A stretch of DNA of 27,324 nt, taken from the NCBI GenBank assembly GCA_003446655.1, contig DMCZ01000038.1, positions 12,041-39,364 of the forward strand, read 5' to 3'. Position 1 is the first letter of the stretch, and each line of letters starts with the position of its first letter. Source of the DNA: Thauera sp. (GTDB lineage Bacteria > Pseudomonadota > Gammaproteobacteria > Burkholderiales > Rhodocyclaceae). Below are positions 1 to 7,229 of the stretch, piece by piece. Position numbers and translations under genes: made by a program. The notes beneath the pieces are model-generated. The model was not told the DNA's origin, ran no database searches, and worked only from the letters and a program-made list of their open reading frames with translations.

Positions 1-110
1 CGCCGCCAGCGGTTGCGCAGCGCGATCGCCACGGCCTTCTTGGCCTTGTCCTGGCCGACGATGTGCTTGTCGAGTTCGGAGACGATCTCCGGCGGGGTCA
101 TCTGGGTCAT
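1..110 (-). CDS. hslU: ATP-dependent protease ATPase subunit HslU (N-terminal fragment)
   Basis: Only the first 36 codons lie in the window; the gene runs off the left edge. The peptide begins MTQMTPPEIVSELDKHIVGQ and continues through DKAKKAVAIALRNRWRR, the N-terminus expected of HslU (ClpY), the AAA+ unfoldase that feeds substrates to the HslV peptidase in the cytoplasm. The Walker motifs are outside the window. The ATG lies 10 nt after the hslV stop, with a purine-rich GAGAGCG just upstream, so the two genes form the usual hslVU operon. Identification is firm despite the short length. Confidence 0.93.
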   Translation of the reverse strand, partial: MTQMTPPEIVSELDKHIVGQDKAKKAVAIALRNRWR

Positions 111-120
111 GCGTTCGCTC

Positions 121-657
121 TCAGTCCAGCACTTCGATGGTGTGGTGGTGATTGGTGTAGATGCACAGATCGCCGGCGATGGAAAGCGCCTTGGACACGA
201 TGTCCTTGGGCTCGAGCTCGGTGTTCTCGAGCAAGGCGCGCGCCGCGGCCTGGGCATAGGCGCCGCCGCTGCCGATGGCGACGATGCCCTGCTCGGGCTC
301 GAGCACGTCGCCGTTGCCGGTGATCACCAGCGAGTGTTCGCGGTCGGCCACCGCCAGCATGGCTTCGAGCCGGCGCAGCATGCGGTCGGTGCGCCAGTCC
401 TTGGCAAGTTCGACCGCGCTGCGCAGCAGGTTGCCCTGGTGCTTGTCGAGCTTGGCCTCGAAGCGCTCGAACAGGGTGAAGGCGTCGGCCGTGCCGCCGG
501 CGAAACCCGCGAGGATCTGGCCGTTGTAGAGCGTGCGCACCTTGCGCGCCGAGGCCTTGATGACGATGTTGCCCAGGGTGACCTGGCCGTCCCCGCCGAG
601 GGCGACGCGATTGCCGCGCCGTACCGACAGGATGGTGGTGCCGCGATATTGTTCCAT
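121..657 (-). CDS. hslV: ATP-dependent protease peptidase subunit HslV
   Basis: This 178-residue protein is the proteasome-like threonine peptidase of the HslUV (ClpYQ) complex, which forms stacked hexamers capped by HslU. It starts MEQYRGTTILSVRR: in the family a short propeptide is removed to expose an N-terminal catalytic Thr, here Thr7 in the Thr7-Thr8-Ile context. The VALGGDGQVTLG stretch and the GSGGAYAQAAARAL segment are typical. Length matches the usual 175-180 residues. It ends 10 nt before hslU. No convincing sigma-32 promoter is visible in the 42 nt between it and the upstream STAS gene, so it may be partly cotranscribed with that gene. Confidence 0.96.
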   Translation of the reverse strand: MEQYRGTTILSVRRGNRVALGGDGQVTLGNIVIKASARKVRTLYNGQILAGFAGGTADAFTLFERFEAKLDKHQGNLLRSAVELAKDWRTDRMLRRLEAMLAVADREHSLVITGNGDVLEPEQGIVAIGSGGAYAQAAARALLENTELEPKDIVSKALSIAGDLCIYTNHHHTIEVLD

Positions 658-699
658 TGACGCTCTCCGCCCGCGGCAGCGCCGGGGCTGGTGTGTTGT

Positions 700-1869
700 T
701 CAGGGACGCAGGGTGACGTGCGCGACCTGGTCCACGCTCATGACGCGCAGCAGGCCCGCCACCATGGCGTTTACGTTGACGAGGCTGACGAGTTTACCCT
801 GAGCCTGCAAGGTGACGAGAATGTTGAACAGCGTGCCGGCGCAGACGAAGTCGATCCGGCGCAGCCGCGCGCAGTCCACGCGGACCTGCCGGCGGTCTGA
901 CGCAAAGGCGGCGAGGCGCTTGAGTGTCTCGTTTCCAGCCCCCGTCAGCTCGCCTTCGAAGACGAACCCATCCGGATCGTTCGGCGCCGACTGCGCCGCG
1001 ACCGCGGGCGCTTCAGCCGGGGGCGGCAATCCGGCGCGATTCTCCCAGGAAGGCGGCGACTCTTCGAAAGTGACCGCGTAATCCACAGCCCGGTCCTCGA
1101 ACCGCACCTGGTCACCCGCGTACTGCAAGAGCTCGAGCAACATCAACCAGGTGTCGCGCGCCTCGGCCCGCCCCGCCTCCACACGCTGGCTGAGCACATC
1201 GGCCAGCGACTGCACGTTGAGCAGGGTAACGCCGATCCGCTCCGCAGCCAGTTCGGCCAGCAGGCGGCGCCAGACGCCGCAGCCGGCGTCATCGACGCCG
1301 CGCACCTTGCTCACATCGATGCGCACGCCACCATTGCGCCGCGCGATCGCGGCGATCTGCCCGAACTGCTTCCCGGCCGCCGCCGACAGCTGTCCATTGA
1401 GGTTGATCAGCGGAGCCAGGGAGGTCTTCGCCTTGCCCGCCGCGGGAGACAGATCCTCCCACGACGGCGGCGAGCGTTCGAAGCGCGTCGCGTAGTCGAG
1501 CACCCTGGATTCGAACCGGCGCTGATGTCCGCCGAGACGGTAAAGATCCAGCAGCATCAGCCACGCGCCCTCCCCGACCGCGCCTCCCTCGCTGGGCACT
1601 GCGGCCTCGAGCAGCGCGAGCGCGTCACCCTCGTTGCCGTTGGCGTACAGCACCGCGGCCTCCTCGAAGGCCGCGCCGATGCCGCTGCCACCCTCCTGGA
1701 CCTCGAGCTGGCCCGCCGCCTGCGCCAGCCCGCGGCCGTGATCGGACGCACTGAAGTCGAGCCCCGACAACTCGGTCGGCGGCGGATTTTCAGCCGCGGG
1801 CCGACGCTCCTCCGGCGCTGCCGCAGGCCGAGGCGGGGCAGGTCTCTTGCCGAAAAAAGGGAGCGCCAC
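700..1869 (-). CDS. STAS-domain protein with duplicated helical-STAS module
   Basis: I choose the GTG at 1869 because GGAAGA precedes it by 5 nt; an upstream in-frame start would add 35 unconvincing residues. The 389-residue protein begins VALPFFGKR, followed by a Pro/Ala-rich linker. Residues 103-138 and 241-276 are 36-residue copies of one segment (WLMLL...F...DYA..FE.SPPSWE). Each is followed by an STAS-like fold, about 155-235 and 300-389 (the latter with VRVDCARLRRIDFVCAGTL, resembling MlaB/anti-anti-sigma STAS). The serine normally phosphorylated in SpoIIAA-type STAS appears to be Ala195 and Val342, so phospho-switching is unlikely. It lies directly upstream of hslV. The role is unknown; a scaffold or partner-binding function is inference. 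Confidence 0.75.
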   Translation of the reverse strand: MALPFFGKRPAPPRPAAAPEERRPAAENPPPTELSGLDFSASDHGRGLAQAAGQLEVQEGGSGIGAAFEEAAVLYANGNEGDALALLEAAVPSEGGAVGEGAWLMLLDLYRLGGHQRRFESRVLDYATRFERSPPSWEDLSPAAGKAKTSLAPLINLNGQLSAAAGKQFGQIAAIARRNGGVRIDVSKVRGVDDAGCGVWRRLLAELAAERIGVTLLNVQSLADVLSQRVEAGRAEARDTWLMLLELLQYAGDQVRFEDRAVDYAVTFEESPPSWENRAGLPPPAEAPAVAAQSAPNDPDGFVFEGELTGAGNETLKRLAAFASDRRQVRVDCARLRRIDFVCAGTLFNILVTLQAQGKLVSLVNVNAMVAGLLRVMSVDQVAHVTLRP

Positions 1870-1961
1870 GTTCGTCTTCCTGCATGTTCGGGGCGTTGCA
1901 CAAGAGTCTGGCGACCAGGCCTCCGAGGCTCCGCCCCCGAGAACAACATTCAAAGAAAAAA

Positions 1962-1998
1962 GCTTTTGCGACAAGTATTAAGCACGAATCGCAAAAGC
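1962..1998. repeat. Perfect 10-bp inverted repeat between divergent genes
   Basis: GCTTTTGCGA at 1962-1971 and its exact reverse complement TCGCAAAAGC at 1989-1998 are separated by 17 nt. It sits in the divergent intergenic region between the STAS gene (minus) and ybgC (plus). A minus-strand TAATAC lies between the arms, so the repeat could be an operator flanking a -10 element, or an RNA hairpin in the STAS-gene leader. The function is not shown by the sequence. Confidence 0.5.
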
Positions 1999-2022
1999 GA
2001 CCATCAGCATTTGCAACAGACG

Positions 2023-2051
2023 TGCACCGCGCCCGGATGCTCGGCTAGAAT
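2023..2051 (+). promoter_or_regulatory. Possible promoter for the ybgC-tol-pal operon
   Basis: TAGAAT at 2046-2051 is a good -10 element. The best -35 at 17-bp spacing is a poor TGCACC (2023-2028). A start site about 7 nt past the -10 would fall on the A of the ybgC ATG at 2058, and there is no Shine-Dalgarno sequence in front of that ATG, which suggests a leaderless message. This is a weak inference. Confidence 0.3.
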
Positions 2052-2057
2052 GCTGCA

Positions 2058-2516
2058 ATGCAACCGAGAATCGAACGCGCCAACGCCCCCGCTGCGAGCG
2101 CGCAGGCGTCGTCGCAGCACTGCGTCCTGCCTGTCCGAGTCTATTACGAAGACACCGATACGGGTGGAGTGGTCTACTACGCGAACTATCTCAAATTCTG
2201 TGAACGTGCGCGCACGGAGTGGCTCAGGACACTCGGGGTGAGCCAGCAGGCGCTGCTGGACGAGCAGGGTCTCGGCTTCGTCGTGCGCTCGGTACAGGCC
2301 GACTACCTCGCTCCCGCGCGCCTCGACGACGCGCTCGAGGTCGCCACGCGGGTGGCGATGCTGCGCCGCGCCAGCATCCTGTTCGACCAACAGATCAGTC
2401 GCGGCCAAGAACTTCTTTTTACCGCCCGAGTCCTCCTCGCCAGCATCGACCTCCGCCGGCAAAAACCCGTCGCCATCCCGGCTCCCCTGCACGCCCTCCT
2501 CGAAAGCAAAGCATGA
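2058..2516 (+). CDS. ybgC: Tol-Pal system-associated acyl-CoA thioesterase YbgC
   Basis: The 152-residue hotdog-fold thioesterase hydrolyses acyl-CoA or acyl-ACP thioesters in the cytoplasm and is the usual first gene of tol-pal operons. The 4HBT signature is at residues 29-55 (YYEDTDTGGVVYYANYLKF); Asp34 is the likely catalytic aspartate. A Tyr stands where Escherichia coli YbgC has His in GGVVYH. The N-terminal 22 residues are a low-complexity Ala/Pro extension. No other start codon is available before the conserved core, and no Shine-Dalgarno sequence precedes this ATG. Its stop overlaps the tolQ start (ATGA), implying translational coupling. Confidence 0.93.
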   Translation: MQPRIERANAPAASAQASSQHCVLPVRVYYEDTDTGGVVYYANYLKFCERARTEWLRTLGVSQQALLDEQGLGFVVRSVQADYLAPARLDDALEVATRVAMLRRASILFDQQISRGQELLFTARVLLASIDLRRQKPVAIPAPLHALLESKA

Positions 2517-3181
2517 CCGTCACCCACGACCTCTCCATCCTCAGCCTGATCTCGCAGGCGAGCGTCCTCGTCCAGCTCGTCATGGCACTGCTCGCCACCC
2601 TGTCTCTCGTCTCGTGGTACTGGATCTTCCGCAAGTCCTTCCAGATCCGCCAGGCACGCAGCGAGACCGACACCTTCGAGCGCGACTTCTGGAGCGGCGG
2701 CGACCTCAACACGCTTTACGAATCCGCCAGCCGCCACCAGTCCGAGGGCATGGAGCGCATCTTCGAGGCCGGCTATCGCGAATTCACCAAGCTGCGCGCC
2801 AAGGGCCACGACCACGGCGCCACGCTCGATGGCGCCCGGCGCGCGATGCGCGCCACCCACCAGCGCGAGATCGACGACCTCGAAGCCCACCTCGCCTTCC
2901 TCGCCTCGGTCGGTTCGGTCTCGCCCTACATCGGCCTGCTCGGCACCGTGTGGGGGATCATGAACTCCTTCCGCGGCCTGTCCAGCGTCGGCTCGGCCAC
3001 CCTCGCCCAGGTCGCACCCGGCATCGCCGAAGCGCTCGTCGCCACCGCGATCGGCCTCTTCGCGGCGATTCCGGCGGTCGTCGCCTACAACCGCTTCGCG
3101 CACGACATCGACCGCCTCGGCATCCGCTTCGAGAGCTTCATGGAAGAGTTCTCCAACATCCTGCAGCGCAACCTGCGCTGA
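2513..3181 (+). CDS. tolQ: Tol-Pal system proton channel subunit TolQ
   Basis: TolQ (222 residues) is the polytopic inner-membrane subunit that, with TolR, forms the proton-driven motor energising TolA for outer-membrane constriction at division. The first transmembrane segment is at about residues 16-38. The large cytoplasmic loop is rich in charged residues. TM2 (GSVSPYIGLLGTVWGIMNSF) and TM3 (IAEALVATAIGLFAAIPAVV) carry the conserved channel-lining threonines of the ExbB/TolQ/MotA family. The ATG overlaps the ybgC stop, so the start is fixed by coupling. Length matches the family (about 225-230). Confidence 0.97.
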   Translation: MTVTHDLSILSLISQASVLVQLVMALLATLSLVSWYWIFRKSFQIRQARSETDTFERDFWSGGDLNTLYESASRHQSEGMERIFEAGYREFTKLRAKGHDHGATLDGARRAMRATHQREIDDLEAHLAFLASVGSVSPYIGLLGTVWGIMNSFRGLSSVGSATLAQVAPGIAEALVATAIGLFAAIPAVVAYNRFAHDIDRLGIRFESFMEEFSNILQRNLR

Positions 3182-3199
3182 GCGGACGGAGAGCGAACG

Positions 3200-3616
3200 A
3201 TGCGTCAACGCCGCCTCATGAACCAGATCAACGTCGTGCCCTACATCGACGTGATGCTGGTGCTGCTGGTGATCTTCATGGTCACCGCGCCGATGATCCA
3301 GCAGGGCACCATCAACGTGCCGTCCGCCGGCGCGGGCACGCCACCGCCGCAGGCCGAGGCGATCTTCATCGAGGTGAAGGCCGACGGCGCGCTCGCGATG
3401 CGTCCGGGCAACATCGGCAGCTCGCGCGCCATCCGCAAGGACCAGCTCGGCACCGTGCTGCAGGAGGCGGTGGCGAAGAACCCCGAACAGGCCTTCCTGG
3501 TCGCCGCCGACAGCAAGCTCGACTACCAGAAGGTCATCGACGTGCTCGAGGTCGCCCGCAGCGCCGGCGTGCGCAAGATCAGCCTCGTGACTCAGAGCGC
3601 GACGACGGCGAAATGA
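3200..3616 (+). CDS. tolR: Tol-Pal system subunit TolR
   Basis: TolR (138 residues) is the single-pass partner of TolQ in the proton channel. The N-terminus MRQRRLMNQINVVPYIDVML holds the essential transmembrane aspartate, here Asp17, equivalent to Asp23 of E. coli TolR. The membrane helix covers about residues 13-33 and the rest is the periplasmic domain that binds peptidoglycan. A GGAGAG ribosome-binding site lies 6 nt before the ATG. The stop overlaps the tolA ATG, continuing the tight operon. Confidence 0.97.
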   Translation: MRQRRLMNQINVVPYIDVMLVLLVIFMVTAPMIQQGTINVPSAGAGTPPPQAEAIFIEVKADGALAMRPGNIGSSRAIRKDQLGTVLQEAVAKNPEQAFLVAADSKLDYQKVIDVLEVARSAGVRKISLVTQSATTAK

Positions 3617-4560
3617 GGGAGCGCGCAGCACCGCCCCGCCGCGAGGCGCCCGGCAAGTGGCAGTCCCTCGGCCTGACCGTGGCGGTCCACCTGGGACTGT
3701 TCCTGTTCCTGTTCTTCGGCATTCGCTGGCAGAGCCCGCCGCCGGCAGCGCTCGAGGTCGGCCTGGCGTCGATGCCGGCGCGCAGCGCCGCGCCCGCGGC
3801 ACGCCCGCAGCCCACACCCGAACCAAAACCTGAGCCCAACCCCGAACCAAAGCCGGAACCGAAACCGGAGCCCAAGCCGGAACCGAAACCCGAGCCCAGG
3901 CCCGAGCCTAAGCCTGAACCGGCCAAGCCCGCGCCTGCGCCGGTCGCGAAGCCCGAGATCGCGACCAAGGCCCCCGAGAAGAAGCCGGAGCCGCCGAAGC
4001 CAGAGCCCAAACCCGAGCCCAAGCCGGAACCCAAGCCTCAGCCGAAGCCCGAACCAAAGCCGGAACCTAAACCTCAACCGAAACCCGAGCCCAAACCGGA
4101 ACCCAAACCGCAGCCCAAGCCCGAACCCAAGCCGCAACCCAAGCCGGCGCCGGACCCGACCGCGCAACGCCTCGAGCAGGAGCTCAAGCGCGCCGAGCAG
4201 GCCCGCCTCGCCAGCCTGATGCAGCAGGAAGGCGCGCGCGTCGCCGCCCAGGGCGCCGCCCGCCAGGGCCCGCCGGGCGGCGACATCGACAAATATCGCG
4301 CGGCAATCGCCGCCAAGGTGCGCGGCAACCTGCTGCGCCCGCCCGGCCTGACCGGCAACCCGGAGGCGGTGTTCGAGGTCGACCAGCTGCCGAGCGGCGA
4401 GGTGCTCAACGTGCGGCTGAAGCGTTCGTCCGGTATCCCGGCGCTCGACGAAGCGATCGAACGCGCGATCCGGCGCTCGAGCCCGCTGCCCCTACCGGAC
4501 GACCGGAGCCAGTTCCAGCGCACGCTGGAGCTTAAATTCCGCCCGCTGGCGGACGATTGA
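3613..4560 (+). CDS. tolA: TolA with a Pro-Glu-Pro-Lys repeat spacer
   Basis: TolA (315 residues) spans the periplasm from TolQR to Pal/TolB. The start is set by overlap with the tolR stop. A single inner-membrane helix (about 18-37) contains Thr22-x3-His26, matching the Ser-x3-His that contacts TolQR in E. coli. Instead of the long Ala/Lys-rich helix of enterobacterial TolA, residues 67-182 are two blocks of PEPK/PQPK repeats, predicted to form a rigid polyproline-II rod as in TonB. A short charged helix (183-220) leads to the C-terminal TonB/TolA-like domain from about residue 228 (DIDKYRAAIAAKVRGNLLRP). Identity rests on the operon position and both end domains. Confidence 0.95.
   Translation: MRERAAPPRREAPGKWQSLGLTVAVHLGLFLFLFFGIRWQSPPPAALEVGLASMPARSAAPAARPQPTPEPKPEPNPEPKPEPKPEPKPEPKPEPRPEPKPEPAKPAPAPVAKPEIATKAPEKKPEPPKPEPKPEPKPEPKPQPKPEPKPEPKPQPKPEPKPEPKPQPKPEPKPQPKPAPDPTAQRLEQELKRAEQARLASLMQQEGARVAAQGAARQGPPGGDIDKYRAAIAAKVRGNLLRPPGLTGNPEAVFEVDQLPSGEVLNVRLKRSSGIPALDEAIERAIRRSSPLPLPDDRSQFQRTLELKFRPLADD
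4012..4119 (+). repeat. 36-bp higher-order repeat within tolA
   Basis: Codons 134-169 of tolA form three successive 12-residue units of the pattern PEPKPEPKPQPK, followed by a shortened fourth unit (170-177). The DNA copies differ mostly at third codon positions (ccc/ccg, aag/aaa, gag/gaa), so the protein pattern is kept while the DNA has diverged. An upstream block (codons 67-103) has a simpler PEPK period. Confidence 0.85.
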
Positions 4561-4572
4561 GTCCGTCATGTC

Positions 4573-4578
4573 TATAAT
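4573..4578 (+). promoter_or_regulatory. Consensus -10 hexamer upstream of tolB
   Basis: TATAAT occurs 12 nt after the tolA stop and 22 nt before the tolB ATG at 4601. No good -35 lies at 16-18 bp upstream. If used, transcription would begin near 4585, just before the GGAG at 4587-4590, giving an internal promoter for tolB-pal-cpoB. This would exclude the ATG at 4568 as the start of that transcript. Confidence 0.4.
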
Positions 4579-4600
4579 CCGCGGCTGGAGAAAATCCCGC

Positions 4601-5896
4601 ATGATCAAAACACTGCACGCCTTCCGCCCACTGCACGCCTTCCGCCTCCTCCTCGCCGGGCTGCTTGCCAGCCTCGCGCTGGGCGCGCACGCCCAGCTCT
4701 CGATCGAGATCACCGGCGCTGGCGCGTCGCGCTTCCCGGTGATCATCCCGATCTTCGAGAACGAAGGCCGTCTGCCACAGAGCGTGACCGACGTCGTACG
4801 CGCCGACCTTGAGCGCAGCGGCCTGTTCACCCTGATCGACACCGGCCCGCTGCCGATGCCCGAATCGGTGATGCCCGACCTCGCCGGCGTGCGCGCGCGC
4901 GGCGCCGACGCGGTGCTCACCGGCAGCCTGATCCCGCTGGCCGACGGCCGCTACGAGGCCCGCTTCCGCCTCTTCGACGCGCAGAAGCAGCAGGAGCTCG
5001 GTGCCATGGCGCTGCCGATGAGCCCGGCGCAGAACCGCCTGGTCGGCCACCGCATCGCCGACTTCGTGTACGAGAAGCTCACTGGCCTGCCTGGCTACTT
5101 CGCCACCCGCATCGCCTACGTGATCAAGTCCGGCCCCAACTTCGAGCTCCAGGTCGCTGACGCCGACGGCATGAACGCCGCCACCGCGCTGCGCTCGCGC
5201 GAGCCGATCATCTCGCCGGCGTGGTCGCCGGACGGCACGCGCCTGGCCTACGTGTCCTTCGAGCAGAAGAAGCCGATCGTCTATGTGCACACGCTCGCCA
5301 CCGGCCAGCGCCGCGTGGTCGCCAACTTCAAGGGCTCCAACTCCGCGCCCGCCTGGTCGCCCGATGGCAGCCAGCTCGCGGTGGTGCTGACCAAGGATGG
5401 CCTGTCGCAACTCTACGTGGTGAGCGCCGACGGCTCCGGCGTGCGCCGCCTGGCGCAGTCCTCGGGTATCGACACCGAGCCGTTCTGGGGCGCCGACGGC
5501 AACATCTACTTCACCTCCGATCGCGGCGGCAGTCCGCAGATCTACCGCATTCCTGCCAGTGGCGGCGGCGCCCAGCGGGTGAGCTTCGACGGCAACTACA
5601 ACGTGTCGCCGCGGCTGTCCTTCGACGGCAAGCTGCTCGCCTTCATCACCCGCAATGCCGGCCGCTTCCAGGTGGCCGTGCAGGACCTCGCCACGCGGCA
5701 GACCACAATCCTCACCGATTCGGCACGCGACGAATCGCCCAGCTTCGCCCCCAACGGCCGCATGATCCTCTACGCCACCGACAGCGGTGGCCGTGGCGTG
5801 CTGTCGGCGGTGTCGACCGACGGGCGCATCCGCCAGCGACTGACGGTGCAGGCCGCCGATGTCCGCGAACCCGCCTGGGGTCCGCAGATCCGGTAA
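4601..5896 (+). CDS. tolB: Tol-Pal system periplasmic beta-propeller protein TolB
   Basis: TolB (431 residues from the ATG at 4601) is the periplasmic protein that binds Pal and the TolA C-terminus. I prefer 4601 over the ATG at 4568 because it gives a normal signal peptide (residues 1-31, ending GAHA before QLSIEI) and GGAG lies 10 nt upstream. After the N-terminal domain come five propeller blades recognisable by PAWSPDGTRLAYVS, PAWSPDGSQLAVVL, PFWGADGNIYFTSD, PRLSFDGKLLAFIT and PSFAPNGRMILYAT. The signal peptide contains a tandem LHAFR duplication. Both pal and cpoB follow on the same strand. Confidence 0.96.
   Translation: MIKTLHAFRPLHAFRLLLAGLLASLALGAHAQLSIEITGAGASRFPVIIPIFENEGRLPQSVTDVVRADLERSGLFTLIDTGPLPMPESVMPDLAGVRARGADAVLTGSLIPLADGRYEARFRLFDAQKQQELGAMALPMSPAQNRLVGHRIADFVYEKLTGLPGYFATRIAYVIKSGPNFELQVADADGMNAATALRSREPIISPAWSPDGTRLAYVSFEQKKPIVYVHTLATGQRRVVANFKGSNSAPAWSPDGSQLAVVLTKDGLSQLYVVSADGSGVRRLAQSSGIDTEPFWGADGNIYFTSDRGGSPQIYRIPASGGGAQRVSFDGNYNVSPRLSFDGKLLAFITRNAGRFQVAVQDLATRQTTILTDSARDESPSFAPNGRMILYATDSGGRGVLSAVSTDGRIRQRLTVQAADVREPAWGPQIR
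4611..4646 (+). repeat. Perfect 18-bp tandem duplication in the tolB signal peptide
   Basis: The 18-mer at 4611-4628 (cactgcacgccttccgcc) is repeated exactly at 4629-4646, in frame. It encodes a doubled LHAFR motif in the n-region of the TolB signal peptide. The lack of any divergence suggests a recent slippage or a homogenised duplication. Confidence 0.95.
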
Positions 5897-5904
5897 TCCA
5901 AGAA

Positions 5905-5920
5905 GCGGCACATAAGCCGC
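5905..5920 (+). other. Small hairpin between tolB and pal
   Basis: GCGGC at 5905-5909 pairs with GCCGC at 5916-5920 around a 6-nt loop. There is no T-run, so it is unlikely to terminate. It could tune expression between tolB and the more abundant lipoprotein Pal, which is inference only. Confidence 0.3.
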
Positions 5921-5965
5921 GAATTCCTCTCTGCTGTCTACAACACAAGTACTGGAGCATTACCC

Positions 5966-6478
5966 ATGAAGAAACTCGTCCTCCCGGCCCTGCTGGCCCT
6001 GACCCTGGCTGCCTGCTCGAGCACCGGCCCCGAAACCGCCGGCACCTCGGTCGAGGACCGTGGCGCGGGCGTCGCCACCGTAACCGCAGGCAGCGCCAGC
6101 GGCACCGGCATCGCCGCCCTGACCGACCCCAACAACATCCTGTCCAAGCGCAGCGTGTTCTTCGACTTCGACAGCTTCGTCATCAAGCCCGAAGCCCGTC
6201 CGCTGATCGAAGCGCACGCCCGCTTCCTGGTCCAGAACCCGCAGATGCGCATGCTCGTCCAGGGCAACACCGACGAGCGCGGCAGCCGCGAGTACAACCT
6301 GGCGCTGGGCCAGAAGCGTGCCGACGTCGTCAAGCAGGCGCTGATGCTGCTGGGCGCCAAGGAAGCCCAGATCGAGTCCGTGAGCCTGGGCGAAGAGAAG
6401 CCGCGCTGCGAAGACCGCACCGAAGCCTGCTACGGCGAGAACCGTCGCGGCGACATGCTGTACTCGGGCGAGTTCTAA
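5966..6478 (+). CDS. pal: Peptidoglycan-associated lipoprotein Pal
   Basis: Pal (170 residues) is the outer-membrane lipoprotein that anchors the envelope to peptidoglycan and binds TolA/TolB. The signal peptide has the lipobox LAAC with lipidated Cys17. The OmpA-like domain (about 60-168) contains FFDFDS, the NTDERGSREYN loop with Asp103, and the helix with Arg118, the pair that binds diaminopimelate in the family. The usual GH before TDERG is GN here. The C-terminal pair of cysteines (PRCED..EACYG) is, as I recall, common in betaproteobacterial Pal. TGGAGC precedes the ATG as ribosome-binding site. Confidence 0.96.
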   Translation: MKKLVLPALLALTLAACSSTGPETAGTSVEDRGAGVATVTAGSASGTGIAALTDPNNILSKRSVFFDFDSFVIKPEARPLIEAHARFLVQNPQMRMLVQGNTDERGSREYNLALGQKRADVVKQALMLLGAKEAQIESVSLGEEKPRCEDRTEACYGENRRGDMLYSGEF

Positions 6479-6490
6479 GAGAGTCCCGTC

Positions 6491-7225
6491 ATGAAACGCC
6501 TTCTGCCGCTCGCAGCATTGCTTGCCCTCGTCCCGGCCGTGCCGGCCCATGCCCAGCTGTTCGGGGGTGACACCGAGGCACGCAACCAGATCATCCAGCT
6601 TCGGCAGGATGTTCAGGGCCAGCTCGAGACCACCAGTCGCGGCCAGCTCGAGCTCGCCATGCAGAACGAGCAACTGCGTGCCGAAGTGGCCCGCCTGCGT
6701 GGCCAGATCGAGCTGCTGATGAACGAGGTCGAGACCCTCAAGCAGCGGCAGAAGGATTTCTACGTGGATCTCGACGCCCGCCTGCGCCGGTTCGAGACCG
6801 GCGGCGGCGGGCTTGCAGCACCGGCAGCGGCGGCGCCGGCCAGCGGCGATCCGGCAGCGGAATCGACCGACTACGAAGCTGCCCTCACGCTGCTCAAGAA
6901 CGGCAAGAACAAGGAGGCGCTCGCCGCCTTCGACAGCTTCACCAAGCGCTACCCGTCGGGCAACTTCACCGCCGGCGCCCATTTCTGGGCCGGCAATGCC
7001 GCGCTCCAGTCCAAGGACCTCGCCAGCGCCACGCGCCATTTCAAGACGGTCATGGACAAGTGGCCCAACGAGAACGTCGCACCCGATGCGATGCTCGGTC
7101 TGGCCAACAGCCAGCAGGCGCTCGGCGACAGCACCGGCTCACGCAACACCCTCAAGGCGCTCACCGAGCGCTACCCGCAGAGCAACGCTGCACAGGTCGC
7201 ACGCCAGCGCCTGGCGACTCGCTGA
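6491..7225 (+). CDS. cpoB: Cell division coordinator CpoB (YbgF)
   Basis: CpoB (244 residues) is the periplasmic TolA-binding protein that links outer-membrane constriction to septal peptidoglycan synthesis. It has a signal peptide ending PAHA (residue 21), an N-terminal coiled coil (about 28-100, rich in Gln/Glu/Leu heptads such as LRQDVQGQLETTSRGQLEL), a Gly/Ala linker, and TPR repeats (about 126-240; YEAALTLLKNGKNKEALAAF and later units). It starts 12 nt after the pal stop and is the last classical tol-pal gene. Length is normal. Confidence 0.95.
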   Translation: MKRLLPLAALLALVPAVPAHAQLFGGDTEARNQIIQLRQDVQGQLETTSRGQLELAMQNEQLRAEVARLRGQIELLMNEVETLKQRQKDFYVDLDARLRRFETGGGGLAAPAAAAPASGDPAAESTDYEAALTLLKNGKNKEALAAFDSFTKRYPSGNFTAGAHFWAGNAALQSKDLASATRHFKTVMDKWPNENVAPDAMLGLANSQQALGDSTGSRNTLKALTERYPQSNAAQVARQRLATR

Positions 7226-7229
7226 GTCC

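Noticed and set aside
658..699. Sigma-32 heat-shock promoter for hslVU (CCTGAAC...CCCCGG on the minus strand)
   Set aside because: Matches to consensus are too weak and the spacing is short; not listed as a feature.
3811..4158. CRISPR-like periodic DNA
   Set aside because: The period follows codons of a Pro-rich protein in tolA; there are no unique spacers or constant repeats.
3579..4167. Long antisense open frames rich in Gly/Leu/Phe/Arg repeats opposite tolA
   Set aside because: They are the mirror of the PEPK codon repeats in tolA, lack ribosome-binding sites and show no independent features.
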